30,110 bases of DNA from a virus. The notes beneath the pieces were generated by a model that saw only the letters and a list, made by a program, of their open reading frames with translations, was not told where the DNA came from and ran no database searches. This document shows positions 1 through 9,073 of the stretch, one piece after another (within the stretch, counting starts at the first letter, position 1; each line of letters opens with the position of its first letter). Both the position numbers and the translations under genes were made by a program. The stretch is taken from the IMG/VR virus record IMGVR_UViG_3300006805_000110, positions 1-30,110 of that record. One strand, given 5' to 3'.

Positions 1-1700
1 GGATACGGTGATGGACCCGGCCAGAGCGGTGCCGGCTACCAGCTTGGCCGCTGACAGAGTGGCGATCTTGGCGTCGGTGATCACCGCATCTTTGATCTGA
101 GCTGTGGCCGTAATGACGCTCTCGGTCGTGATCAGCTTCGCGCCCGTGATGGCCTCATCGGCGATGTCGATGGTGCCAGAGGTGCGTTGCACCCGCGCGC
201 TGCCCACATAAAGGATCAGGTTGGTGGTCTGCGTGCTTGCGTTGACAAAGCGCAGTTCCCCCGAGGCCGCCGAGGCCGGAGCAACAACCTGCCCGGTGTA
301 GTTCGTGTAGACGGTCGGGATCGCTACGTTGGCGACAACTTCTGAGATGGATGCAAGCAGGGAACCGGCAGCATCATACCAGACCACGCGCACCCACAAG
401 CCCACAGCCGCAGCGACCGCACCCTTGATGTTCACATCGACTGCAAACCGCTCCCCGGGGAGAGCCGCGAAACGTTTCGCGGGATTGGCATAGGCCAGAT
501 GGTTGGAGGTCGATAGTGCCTTCGTCATCCGAAGCACTGGAGAGCCCTTGAAGAGGTGTGCGGCTCCTGTCTCCCAGGCAATCACACCCCCACTGGTGGT
601 CCAGAAGGTCGATGGCGGAAGAAGGTTGTCCGAGAAGTCCCCATTCTGGATCAGGTTGGGCAAGGCCCCAATCTTGATCTGCCGGGTGGAGATGGAGTCC
701 GTCTCGATCGCGCCACCGTTGATGGTGGTGGTGTCGGTCCCGCGCCAATCGGCGAGGGTGGTCGCGCCAGAGATCACGATTTTCCCAGGGTCGATAGTGG
801 TGACGCCTGCGTTCACGCGGGTTGCGGGATCGGTTGCGCCCAAAGCAGCGTCAGCCTTGATCGACGACAGTGCGGTGCCAGAGACGGTGATCGTCGCAGC
901 CAAAGCAGAACCAGCCGTCAGTTTAGCAGCAGACAGGTTGGTGATGTGCCCATCCGTGATCATCGCATTGGCGATCTGCGCCTGAGCCGTGATCAGGGCG
1001 CTCGTAGTGATGAGCTGCGTGGCGGTGATGGTGCCGGTCTTGATATTGGAGCCATCAATGATCGTGCGGCCGTAGTCGGCGTCGAGCTTGGTCGTGCCTT
1101 CATAGGTCGCCAGAACGACGTTGTTGACAGCGAAGGCGGTCGCAAGAACGGTGGTCGAGGAGAAGGAAGTCGCGTCCTTCACCCAGTAGATATAGAGAAC
1201 ACCCGAGGTCCAGACAGCCGTAGATCCAGCAGCGATGTTCGCACTGGCGGTCGCGCCAGCATCGTTCACATAGCGGATCTGTCCAGCGGTCCAGGATGCT
1301 CGGTTCGCAGCCGGAGCGTTGTGCTCAAACTGAACGCCGGTCAGGGTGATATTACGCGAACCGATCTCCAGCTTGTTCGCCGAGACGCTGTTCGCAGCAA
1401 TGTTGCCACCTTCGATCTTCGTGGTGTCGGACCCGTTGCGCCAGTCAGCGAGAGTTGTTGCACCGGAAATGACGATCTTACCGGGGTCGATCTGAGTAAC
1501 ACCCGCGTTGATGCGTGTGACCGGGTTCTGCGCCCCGAGGCTCGCATCAGACTTCACAGCAGAAAGAGCCGTGCCGGTGACAGTGATCGTCTCAGCAATA
1601 GCAGTTCCAGCCATCAGCTTCGCAGCGGACAACTCAACGATTTTGGCGTTGGTAATGATGGCGTCTTTGATGTTGGCCGAGTTGGTGATGACCTCGTTTG
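1..1700 (-). repeat. Repeated shaft segments in the tail tip gene
   Basis: Three related segments encode the same motif order: an ITxAKI-LSAAKL stretch (near 1610-1680, 913-985 and 34-108), then a GTALxxIKxDAxLGA stretch, then INAGVTxIDPGKIVISGATTLADWR. DNA at 1418-1600 is clearly similar to 729-900. The third copy is cut by the window edge. Such repeats probably form the trimeric shaft or fibre region distal to the FN3 modules. Confidence 0.75.
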
Positions 1701-4700
1701 CGCCGACGTGAATAGCGGTGATCGCGCCATCGACAATCAGTTCACCCGCAGCCGCGCGGCGAATGACGATCTCGTTGAAGACCGCGGAGGTGGTCGCTGT
1801 AGCATGGGCGACGCGAATGAACGCCAGCTTTGCTCTGCGGGCACCAACAGGCGCCTTAACAATCACCGCTTGACGAGTAGTTCGTCCACCTGTTGAAGAC
1901 GCGCTGCGGAGAGTTTCCTGAGAGATAAGCACGGTCGCAGCGGCATCGGAATACCAGCAAATGTCCAGCCTAGCAGGAGTCACAGGCGAGCTGCCACTTA
2001 TCCCAACTTTGTTGGCGATCTGATACTCAAGGTTCCCATCAGCGGTAAATGCCGAGGAGTAGACGGTCTTGTCCACCGTGCCACCAACAGAGTTGATGGT
2101 TAGCACGTTTTTGGAGCTGCCCCAGGAGTTTGCGGTCAGAGTGAACGCATCGCCACTGTAAGATGCGGCATCGACCATATCCGGGTCAGGGAAGATGTTC
2201 GACGTATCACCGATCAGCATCTTCGATGCAGTCACAGCACCCGCGTCGAGCTGTGCCGTCTTGATCGCACCAGCAGCCACAGATCCAGTGGTTACTGAGT
2301 TCAGCTTCAGATCGCCGCCGTCAACCTCGTTCGTCCACTTTGTTCCGTCGTTGCGGTAGAGCTTCTTGTCTGTCGTCAGGTAAACCTGGCGCCCTTCCAC
2401 ATGCGGTGCAGCCGGGAGCGTCGTCACAATCTCCACAGGCTTGATACCAGACGCAAAGCTCGTAGCGTCGATCAGTCCTTGAACATCAGCCGTGTCGAGG
2501 ATTGTCGTGGAAGCAGCAACGCGCGCAGACCATGCGGACTTGTTGCCAGAAGTGTCCACCGCGCGAACCCAGTAGTTCAAGGTCACGGCAGCGCCGGTCA
2601 GCCCCGTGCGGACCATCGACTCCGAAGAAGTCGTGAAGGTCGCAGCCGTTCCAACCAGAGGCGCCGTTGTGGCTGCGCTTTCATAGACCTCGTAGAAGTT
2701 GAAGTCGGCTTCCGTGTTGCGGTTGAGCTTCAGCCAGATGTTCTCAAAGCCACCAGTTGCAACCAGGCCAGTCGGAACAGCAGGAGCAACAGCGTCGGTA
2801 GCCGAAGTAATCGAAAAAACAGAGGTCCATGCCGACTTTGCGCCGACGTTGTTCACCGAGCGAACCTTGACGGCGTGCGACTGACCAGCGAGGGCGTTGA
2901 ACTCAGCCGACAGGCCACCAGTCGCCAAGATCTGTTCAGCAGCGCCAGAGCGCGTCACAGAGACCTCGTAGGACACAGCGTTAGCCGAAGCTACCCAACT
3001 CGCGCGAATGAGCGAGGTGAAGCTGCCACCCACCCCAGAGACGCTCTCCGTAGCGAGCGTGAGCCCGGTGGGCACAGGCGCTGCGGTCTGCGTTGCGTTC
3101 AAGGTCGCGGTCGTGGCGCTGGCGATAGAAGACCAAGCTGATTTGTTTCCCGAGGTATCGACGGCGCGGACCCAATAGTTCCGCGTCAGACCTTCAGCCA
3201 GACCAGTGAGCGAGACGGTGTTGGAGGCCGAGGTAAAGGTCGCGGCCGTGCCCACGAGGGGCGCAGTCGTGGTATCGCTCTCATAGATCTCGTACCGATC
3301 AAGGTCGGGTTCAGTGTTGGCCGTCCACCCCAACAGGATCGAACCAAAGCCACCCAGCGCGGTGACTGCAGCAGGAACAGCCGGTGCCACCAGATCCCCC
3401 GGAGGGGTCAGCGTGACGGCGGCCGACTGGGCAGACTTCAGGCCCACCGCGTTGACCGATTGAATTTTGGCTGTGTAAAGGACACCCGGGAAGACCGGGG
3501 CTTCATAGCTCAGTCCCGACACCGGGAGGATGATCTCAGAGGCCCCCGCCCGGGTCAGCGACAGCAGATAGGACGCTGCCCCCGACACTGCCGACCACGA
3601 GACCGAAAGTATGGTCACCAGCGTGCCGTCGGCCCGCACCACCACACTGCTAGTCAGGGCGAGACCGGTGGGGATGGCCGTGGCCGGGAGGGTCGCATCG
3701 AGGGTTGCAGTCGTGGCACTGGCCAGGGTCGACCATGCCGACTTGTTGCCTGCGTTGTCGACGGCGCGCACCCAGAAGTTCTGGGTGGCGACACCGGTCC
3801 AGCCGCTGACGACGAAGTTGTTGGCCACCGAGATATACGTCGGGGCGGTCCCCACCGTAGGCGCGGTTGTGGCCGTGGCCATATACAGCTCGTAATGGTG
3901 AATATCGAGGTCGTCACTGGCACCCCAGCTAGCCCAGAAGGTCTGGAACCCGGGGGTGATAGCCAGTCCTGTGGGCACCGCTGGGGCGATAGTGTCCACC
4001 GGGGTGGTGACGCTCACCGCTGTGCAGAAGTTCGATGCAAGGCCCAGTTTATTGACCGCTGCCACAGAGACTTGGAGCGTGGTCCCAGAGAACCGCGAGA
4101 AGTCAATCCGAGGGGTGTTGCTTGGCGTGATGGTGGTGTTGCCGCCCTCGACGACGCGCACCAGGTAGTGGCTCAGGTTGGCTTCGGTGTTCGCGGTCCA
4201 GGTGGCGGTCACCTTGAGGCTGTTGTCGAGCTGGAAAGCTGTGGCCAGAGCCAGGCCTGCTGGCACCGCCGGGATGGTTGAGGCCAAGCTGGTCAGAGGC
4301 ACCACGTTGATGAAGGCCGCGCTGGGCGGGCCCTCGACACCGGAGCGCGAGACCGCCGCCACTTTGTAGCGGGTGTAGGCGTCCCCCGACGGCGGGCGGC
4401 GCAGGTATTCCGGGGTCGTGGTGGTGCCCACCAGTGTCAGCGCCGTGGAAGCCGCCGTTGCTGCATAGATTTTATACTGCCCGATCTCGACATCTGGGAT
4501 GGCGGGCCCCGTCAACTTGATCGTGTCGAAGCCAGCGACACCCGTCCAGACCCCTGGGATGGCCGGAGCCAGCGCGCGTAGGGCCACAGTGTGGGTGGTC
4601 ACGGGCGAGGGGCGGCTACGGTTGCCTGTGATGTCCTCAGAGACCGCATAGACCTCATAGGTTTCGCCCGGTTCGACGCCGGGGAGCAGCGTGTTCAGCG

Positions 4701-6774
4701 CGAGGGTGTTGATGTGCCGGTAGCCGCTGTCCCCGATCGCGCGGTAATAGACGACCATGCGGGAGAGGGCCACCGAGGGCGCCAGCAACTGGACTTCCAT
4801 ATCAGAGAACAGCGTGCCGTCTTGGCCCACCGTCTGCTGGCCCCCGCCCGAGGTCACACTCTGGATGACCGGAGCGGGCGGGATCTTGCTCTGGATCGAG
4901 GCGTATTCCTGCACCCCCGACGAGATCATGTTGTCGACGTCACCGAAGCGATTGGTGTTCAGCTCCAGCGCGGTGATGGCATACATGTCCGGGTTGCTGG
5001 CGTCCAAGGCAATGCCCACGATCCGGAAGGGCTTGACCAAGCCCACCGTGGCTTGCGCCAAGGTGAACTGCGCCCGCGCCGGGATGGTCCCCGGCAGCGC
5101 ACCGCCAGCGGTGATGTTCAGGACCTTGGTGACGGCCGTCGGCGCGCGGACAGTCCGCGTGATGATCCCGGTGGACGTCTGGATCGACATGGTGATGTTG
5201 GTTGCCACTGGCAGCGTCAGCGCGTCCCGCAGGTTGATCACCGTGCCGGCGGTGCTCTTGATCCGGCCAGCCAAGCCCCAGCCCATATCGGGGTCAGAGA
5301 CCCCGATGATGTCGTAGAGCTCGAGCAGCATACCCTGACGCGCCGTGGTGAAGTTGACCGTGGTGACCTCGGTATTGGCCTTGATCAGGATGTTCTGCGC
5401 GCGGCGCTGCGCCTCATAGGCGTCGATACAGCCCACGGCGATGAACTCGAAGGGGATCCGACCGTTGGCGTCGATCAGGCTCTGATCAAACACCCGGCGC
5501 ATATCGGTTTCCCAGCCCAGCTCGGGGCTGACAAACGACACGTTGATGTCGTTCGGGCGCTGCGAAATGTCGCTATACTGATACTGGAACCCGTCGGCGC
5601 TGACGGACTCCGGCCCGAAGATCTGAACCATGCTCCCCGGCTGGTCCATCTTGATCTTGATGGTCTTGTTGAGGTCCGAGATCAGGACCCCACCGAAGGA
5701 CGCCGCGACATAGCGCGCCTGTTCGATGCCGAGGCGCGGCTGATCGAGCACGTCATTATAGGTCCAGCGGGGCTGGAAGGTGCCGGTGTCGCCGCGAGGC
5801 ACAAGGGCATCGCACCACTTACCGGCATCATAGAAGCTGTAGCGGTCGGTCAGCAGATCTGGGTAGTGCCGCTTCATCCCGCTCTTGGTGTTCATCAGCA
5901 TGTCGTAGACAGCCCAAGCACCGTTGTCGGTGTGCCCGGTAACCAACGTGCCGCCCCAGACGCCCGTGTTATAGAAACGGGTGACGGGGTTGTAGTTATC
6001 CGGCATCTTGATCAGCTTGCCTGCCCAGATGCCTTGGAACACCGGGATGCTGGAGAACTGGTCCGAGGCCTTGGCCAAGCCTTTGACTGCAGCCAAACCA
6101 TCATAGGACCGGTCTTCAGCGGTCACGCACTGGAAGCTCTCCCAGCCCATCGAGACGATGTTCGAGACGGTGTCATCGCTGCTGACCTTGGTCACCCGGA
6201 TGTCCCAGTCGTCGCCCGCCATGCGCGGCACCGTGCGGCGGTATTCTTTGATCAAGCCACCAGAGGATTTGCCATTGAAGACGATCGGAAAATCCGACCG
6301 GAAGGGCAACCAGGTTGCGCTGCTGCTGGGCTTGTATTCGATCTTGAAGATCGCATCCTGGGTCTTCTCTTTGCCCTTGCTGGTGTAGTGGACCAGACGG
6401 TTGAAGATGATCCGGATCTCGAGGGCGTCGATCTTGTTGCGCAGGGCCGGAGAGGTCGTGCGGGTGACAGCCACCGTCGATGCGAGGGTGACGCCCACGT
6501 TGGTGCTGCTCGAGACGCCCCCAAGTTCATTGTGGATCGGGCTGGCGATGTCCGAACCATGGTAGACATCCAGCTGGAAGGCCGAGAAGTTGTTGTCGCC
6601 CACGGGCGAGACCAGGGCGGTGTCGCCCAGATAGAAGCCCTTCGGCCCCGCAACGAGGCCCGCGATCGGCCCTTCACAAACCCCGAGGGTGAACTCGACG
6701 ATGTCTTCCGAAAATGCGGTATCATCGATCCCGCCACCGCCGGAGCCGCCGCCCTCACCACCAAGTTTTTTCAT
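1..6774 (-). CDS. Tail tip attachment / host-specificity protein (lambda gpJ-like), 3' end outside window
   Basis: This is the receptor-binding central tip protein at the end of the tail tube. Its ATG shares one base with the TGA of the gpI-like gene (TGATG), and the frame is open for all 2258 codons to the left edge, so the C-terminus is missing. It opens with a Gly/Ser-rich linker and then a gpJ-type core (about residues 19-630) containing EFTLGVCEGPIA near the start. Seven fibronectin type III (FN3) modules follow (about 4860 down to 2485). Next comes a short segment with a LYRNDGTKW motif, then a repetitive shaft with recurring LSAAKL and GKIVISGATTLADWR motifs down to position 1. Size and order (I then J, last in the tail block) fit lambda J; many gpJ proteins are about half this length. 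The identification is strong, but the receptor and the missing C-terminal domain cannot be inferred. Confidence 0.9.
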   Translation of the reverse strand, partial: MKKLGGEGGGSGGGGIDDTAFSEDIVEFTLGVCEGPIAGLVAGPKGFYLGDTALVSPVGDNNFSAFQLDVYHGSDIASPIHNELGGVSSSTNVGVTLASTVAVTRTTSPALRNKIDALEIRIIFNRLVHYTSKGKEKTQDAIFKIEYKPSSSATWLPFRSDFPIVFNGKSSGGLIKEYRRTVPRMAGDDWDIRVTKVSSDDTVSNIVSMGWESFQCVTAEDRSYDGLAAVKGLAKASDQFSSIPVFQGIWAGKLIKMPDNYNPVTRFYNTGVWGGTLVTGHTDNGAWAVYDMLMNTKSGMKRHYPDLLTDRYSFYDAGKWCDALVPRGDTGTFQPRWTYNDVLDQPRLGIEQARYVAASFGGVLISDLNKTIKIKMDQPGSMVQIFGPESVSADGFQYQYSDISQRPNDINVSFVSPELGWETDMRRVFDQSLIDANGRIPFEFIAVGCIDAYEAQRRAQNILIKANTEVTTVNFTTARQGMLLELYDIIGVSDPDMGWGLAGRIKSTAGTVINLRDALTLPVATNITMSIQTSTGIITRTVRAPTAVTKVLNITAGGALPGTIPARAQFTLAQATVGLVKPFRIVGIALDASNPDMYAITALELNTNRFGDVDNMISSGVQEYASIQSKIPPAPVIQSVTSGGGQQTVGQDGTLFSDMEVQLLAPSVALSRMVVYYRAIGDSGYRHINTLALNTLLPGVEPGETYEVYAVSEDITGNRSRPSPVTTHTVALRALAPAIPGVWTGVAGFDTIKLTGPAIPDVEIGQYKIYAATAASTALTLVGTTTTPEYLRRPPSGDAYTRYKVAAVSRSGVEGPPSAAFINVVPLTSLASTIPAVPAGLALATAFQLDNSLKVTATWTANTEANLSHYLVRVVEGGNTTITPSNTPRIDFSRFSGTTLQVSVAAVNKLGLASNFCTAVSVTTPVDTIAPAVPTGLAITPGFQTFWASWGASDDLDIHHYELYMATATTAPTVGTAPTYISVANNFVVSGWTGVATQNFWVRAVDNAGNKSAWSTLASATTATLDATLPATAIPTGLALTSSVVVRADGTLVTILSVSWSAVSGAASYLLSLTRAGASEIILPVSGLSYEAPVFPGVLYTAKIQSVNAVGLKSAQSAAVTLTPPGDLVAPAVPAAVTALGGFGSILLGWTANTEPDLDRYEIYESDTTTAPLVGTAATFTSASNTVSLTGLAEGLTRNYWVRAVDTSGNKSAWSSIASATTATLNATQTAAPVPTGLTLATESVSGVGGSFTSLIRASWVASANAVSYEVSVTRSGAAEQILATGGLSAEFNALAGQSHAVKVRSVNNVGAKSAWTSVFSITSATDAVAPAVPTGLVATGGFENIWLKLNRNTEADFNFYEVYESAATTAPLVGTAATFTTSSESMVRTGLTGAAVTLNYWVRAVDTSGNKSAWSARVAASTTILDTADVQGLIDATSFASGIKPVEIVTTLPAAPHVEGRQVYLTTDKKLYRNDGTKWTNEVDGGDLKLNSVTTGSVAAGAIKTAQLDAGAVTASKMLIGDTSNIFPDPDMVDAASYSGDAFTLTANSWGSSKNVLTINSVGGTVDKTVYSSAFTADGNLEYQIANKVGISGSSPVTPARLDICWYSDAAATVLISQETLRSASSTGGRTTRQAVIVKAPVGARRAKLAFIRVAHATATTSAVFNEIVIRRAAAGELIVDGAITAIHVGANEVITNSANIKDAIITNAKIVELSAAKLMAGTAIAETITVTGTALSAVKSDASLGAQNPVTRINAGVTQIDPGKIVISGATTLADWRNGSDTTKIEGGNIAANSVSANKLEIGSRNITLTGVQFEHNAPAANRASWTAGQIRYVNDAGATASANIAAGSTAVWTSGVLYIYWVKDATSFSSTTVLATAFAVNNVVLATYEGTTKLDADYGRTIIDGSNIKTGTITATQLITTSALITAQAQIANAMITDGHITNLSAAKLTAGSALAATITVSGTALSSIKADAALGATDPATRVNAGVTTIDPGKIVISGATTLADWRGTDTTTINGGAIETDSISTRQIKIGALPNLIQNGDFSDNLLPPSTFWTTSGGVIAWETGAAHLFKGSPVLRMTKALSTSNHLAYANPAKRFAALPGERFAVDVNIKGAVAAAVGLWVRVVWYDAAGSLLASISEVVANVAIPTVYTNYTGQVVAPASAASGELRFVNASTQTTNLILYVGSARVQRTSGTIDIADEAITGAKLITTESVITATAQIKDAVITDAKIATLSAAKLVAGTALAGSITVS
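2485..4560 (-). repeat. Tandem FN3 modules in the tail tip gene, alternating in two types
   Basis: Seven FN3 modules of about 95-100 residues can be read. Type A modules carry a YE-(I/V/L)-Y core and end in NYWVRAVDTSGNKSAW or a close variant, with conserved positions near 2570, 3170 and 3775. Type B modules carry a shorter strand set and end in motifs such as VRSVNNVGAKSAW. The order in the protein is A-B-A-B-A-B-A, so type A copies recur about every 600 bp. FN3 domains are common in phage tail proteins and are thought to bind surface sugars; that role is family knowledge, not seen here. Confidence 0.8.
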
Positions 6775-7472
6775 CAAGGGCTCCAAGAGGAAATGGGCAC
6801 ACCACCAACGGTTGGCGTGGCAGAGGCATAGACCGGGTTGACGGGGCAGAAAACCACCCCCGGCACGTTGTCATGGACGAAATAGGACGGGGCCGTCAAG
6901 GTCCCTGAGGAGGTCTCGCCAGGGGCTACCTCTTTGGCGTCCACGTCATAGGACAGATACTGCCCGCCCCAGCGCCGCGTGCCATAGATCTCGGCAATCC
7001 GGGTGCCGATCTGGGTTGTGTTGACATCCCCGCTGAGGTATCGACTGCGCTCCGAGTTCTCGTTGACGTCGGGCACAGGGGTCAGCATCTGGACGAGGCC
7101 CCCCAGCACCGACATCGCGCCGGTCAGGAAGAGGCTCGACACGAAGCTGCTGCTCATGGCGAGGAAGGCGGGGTTCAACCATGCAAGCCCGATCATAGCC
7201 ACGCCGATCAGGATCTGCATCAGACCCCCGCGCCCGCCCGCGCCGCCGAGGCGGGGCCGCACATGGATCTCGGCAAGGTCAGAGGGGCCGAACAGGGCGA
7301 TCTGGTTGTCGATGTCGTCAACGGTCACGTGATGGGGTTCGCCCCCCTCACGCTGCAGCTCGACGATGTTTTCGAGAGCTCGGATTGCCTCGGCTACCGT
7401 ATCAGCCTCAACCTCAATGGGTTCCCCATAGAGCTCAAGCAGATAGCCGTGAAGGATAATCTTCCGCTTCAT
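6774..7472 (-). CDS. Tail assembly protein I (lambda gpI-like)
   Basis: 232 residues. In lambda, gpI is required for tail tip assembly and acts with J, K and L. The N-terminal part is a small beta-rich domain (residues 1-75) ending in a HVRPRLGG motif. A glycine-rich turn and two hydrophobic helices (about residues 84-130) follow, which is the typical gpI layout. The start has a good Shine-Dalgarno (GAGGA, 7 bases upstream). The gene overlaps the end of the JAMM gene by 38 bp and its stop overlaps the J start by one base, consistent with translational coupling. The polar C-terminal third (residues 140-232) is less conserved in type. Identification rests on the hydrophobic pair, the HVRPRLGG motif and the position immediately before J. 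Confidence 0.85.
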   Translation of the reverse strand: MKRKIILHGYLLELYGEPIEVEADTVAEAIRALENIVELQREGGEPHHVTVDDIDNQIALFGPSDLAEIHVRPRLGGAGGRGGLMQILIGVAMIGLAWLNPAFLAMSSSFVSSLFLTGAMSVLGGLVQMLTPVPDVNENSERSRYLSGDVNTTQIGTRIAEIYGTRRWGGQYLSYDVDAKEVAPGETSSGTLTAPSYFVHDNVPGVVFCPVNPVYASATPTVGGVPISSWSP

Positions 7473-7800
7473 CTAAATTCCTCACCGATCCTTCAGCGAA
7501 GACATAACACCGCACCCCTGCCGATGAAACGATAAAGTGCAGCAGATTTGGCCACGTGGAGAAGAACCAGTAATCGGCGATTGACAGGTTCCCGAGGCCA
7601 AGGGGGTGGCTGTGCCACGTCGCCTCAGCCCCTTCGAAATCCTCGATCAGCATTTCGAACCGATCCGAGGACTCAAGCGCTTGGTTCTTCCTCTCGACCA
7701 CCTCGCCCGTTGACAGGATAATCCCGCATCTCTCCACTTCCGGGCTCCAGAAGCTCTGCAATTTTTGCTTGCATTTCGGGACTTCTGAGAATGCCAACAT
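7435..7800 (-). CDS. JAMM/MPN-domain metalloprotease-like tail protein (gpK N-terminal-domain homologue)
   Basis: 121 residues. It carries a complete JAMM zinc motif: H63-x-H65-x7-S73-x2-D76 in the stretch WHSHPLGLGNLSIADYW, plus an upstream Glu (E23 of the ERCGIIL strand). This is the Mov34/MPN/PAD-1-type domain that forms the N-terminal half of lambda gpK. The chosen ATG at 7800 has GAGG 6 bases upstream; an in-frame ATG at 7812 has no ribosome binding site. The first 128 bp overlap the 3' end of the NlpC gene in another frame, so the lambda K order (JAMM then NlpC) is reversed and split here. It probably helps process or assemble the tail tip; the substrate is unknown. Confidence 0.85.
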   Translation of the reverse strand: MLAFSEVPKCKQKLQSFWSPEVERCGIILSTGEVVERKNQALESSDRFEMLIEDFEGAEATWHSHPLGLGNLSIADYWFFSTWPNLLHFIVSSAGVRCYVFAEGSVRNLDEAEDYPSRLSA

Positions 7801-8233
7801 TGATGACCTCATGCAGGTGGGTGGTTCCGGCCGCCCGGGCGTAGAACTGGGTGATCACCGGGTGGCGGATGACGATGTTCGCGCGGTTGGCCCAGACTGG
7901 GTAGAGCCGGTCAGCGGTGCTCAGGCGCCCGGGGAGGTGATGCAGCACCAGGTTGTCTTCCACCACCAGCGCGGCGTGGCTGTTCATCATGGTGTGGAGG
8001 GGCATCAGCAGGTCATCGCCCAGCTCGATGGGCTGGTCGATCACCTGCACGAAGCCGTGCTTCACGAACCGGCCATAGAGGTTCAGGTTTGGATCTTCCC
8101 AGAACCGATCGGGGCGGGCATAGTTCGGCAGCTCGAGGCCATAGGTGATCCGGCAGTAATCCCGCAGCACCCCGTAGCAGTCGCTCTGGCCCGCCACGTA
8201 GGGACGGCCGAGGAAGTCCTCATAGTTTGACAT
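7673..8233 (-). CDS. NlpC/P60-family tail tip peptidase (gpK C-terminal-domain homologue)
   Basis: 186 residues. The likely catalytic Cys is C19 in GQSDCYGVLRDY and the His is H86 in NSHAALVV, with HH at 98-99 nearby. This is the NlpC/P60 cysteine peptidase pattern found in tail-tip proteins that cut peptidoglycan stem peptides during DNA entry. The start at 8233 has GGAG 7 bases upstream and lies 14 bp inside the L-like gene; an in-frame ATG 16 codons earlier gives an unlikely Cys-rich leader. The NlpC fold should end near residue 145. The remaining 40 or so residues, rich in Glu, Arg and Gly, are encoded in the overlap with the JAMM gene. Confidence 0.88.
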   Translation of the reverse strand: MSNYEDFLGRPYVAGQSDCYGVLRDYCRITYGLELPNYARPDRFWEDPNLNLYGRFVKHGFVQVIDQPIELGDDLLMPLHTMMNSHAALVVEDNLVLHHLPGRLSTADRLYPVWANRANIVIRHPVITQFYARAAGTTHLHEVINVGILRSPEMQAKIAELLEPGSGEMRDYPVNGRGGREEEPSA

Positions 8234-8702
8234 GGGGGAACTCCGGCGGCATGTATGCCCGGGCAGGCAGCATGTAATCATGGGCGTCGTGCACGTCCCG
8301 CAGCTGCAGCACGATCATGTTCTTGGTGACGGACATGACCTGGGCCACGAGCATCGCCTCGGTGATGCTGAAGTTCCGATTGTTGATCAGGTCATCGTAG
8401 AGGATGCGGCGGCGCAACAGCGTGGCGTTGTTCAGCGCCCCACTCTGCACGGACGAAGTGAAAATGCCCGCGGGGTTTGCAAAGGAGAAGCTCGGCCTGT
8501 TGGCCTTGCCATCCGCCTCGATCTGCATCTCACCAAGAGAACAGGGGATCGCCTCGTAGAGATTGCCTTGCCAGCTGATCGTCGTCTTGGGCGCCAGGTA
8601 GAACACCGCCCCCGATTTGAGCGAGAGCTGGTAGAGGCTGGCAATCCCATCGACCGAGAGCTCGTAAGCCGAGGTCTGGATCGAAGTCGGAACTGTTCTC
8701 AT
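8220..8702 (-). CDS. Minor tail protein L-like
   Basis: 160 residues, between M-like and K-like genes exactly as lambda gpL. The core matches the gpL/DUF1833-type pattern: a TISWQGNLYEAIPC strand, then an EADGKANRPSFSFANP segment and a LLRRRILYDDL motif. Lambda gpL is about 230 residues and its C-terminal domain binds an iron-sulfur cluster through cysteines. This protein is shorter and has one visible Cys (in IPCSLG), so the cluster domain appears to be absent. Its ATG overlaps the M-like stop (ATGA). Confidence 0.78.
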   Translation of the reverse strand: MRTVPTSIQTSAYELSVDGIASLYQLSLKSGAVFYLAPKTTISWQGNLYEAIPCSLGEMQIEADGKANRPSFSFANPAGIFTSSVQSGALNNATLLRRRILYDDLINNRNFSITEAMLVAQVMSVTKNMIVLQLRDVHDAHDYMLPARAYMPPEFPHVKL

Positions 8703-9073
8703 GGCTGCTCCAGCAGTTCGATGTCGAAGTCTTCCAATACCCCTAGCCCCTCAATGGTTGGGATTTCAAGGGGTGTGTTGAACTTGCAGGCGATGGTGCC
8801 ATAGATCGGATGGGGGAGATCGAAGGTCTTCCACATCTTGTGGTCCAAATAGAACTGCTCGAGGACCGCCATGTTGCGCTCCGGCTCGGGGGTTGAAGAG
8901 ATCACCCCAGCCACGACGAAATACTGCATCCCCTTCATGGTCAGGGTGAAGATCCGTTGATCCGGAGCATCGGGCGCGGCGCTGAAGGTGTAGCTATTCT
9001 CGAACACCACCCGGTTCCCACTCTCGGGATACCGCGTGGTGAAGTTGAAATAGGTGGCGGGGAAGGTAGCCAT
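8699..9073 (-). CDS. Minor tail protein M-like
   Basis: 124 residues, all-beta in appearance, placed directly after the tape measure gene as in lambda (H-M-L). The C-terminal half has the family pattern of a conserved aromatic/hydrophobic stretch (HPIYGTIACKFNTPLEI) followed by an acidic LEDFDIELLEQ strand, as in gpM and DUF2460-type distal tail proteins. It probably forms or caps the distal tail ring that links the tube to the tip. The start overlaps the tape measure stop (TAATG) and has GAGG 5 bases upstream. Confidence 0.75.
   Translation of the reverse strand: MATFPATYFNFTTRYPESGNRVVFENSYTFSAAPDAPDQRIFTLTMKGMQYFVVAGVISSTPEPERNMAVLEQFYLDHKMWKTFDLPHPIYGTIACKFNTPLEIPTIEGLGVLEDFDIELLEQP

Noticed and set aside
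556-4281. Several plus-strand open frames opposite the left part of the tail tip gene
   Set aside because: They are broken fragments with low-complexity Arg/Gly-rich translations, while the minus frame stays open and repetitive as a tail protein.
4591-6831. Long plus-strand open frame (746 codons) opposite the tail tip gene
   Set aside because: It mirrors the codon frame of the minus-strand gene, its protein is Asp/Arg/Val/His-rich without domains, and the minus-strand product is clearly gpJ-like.
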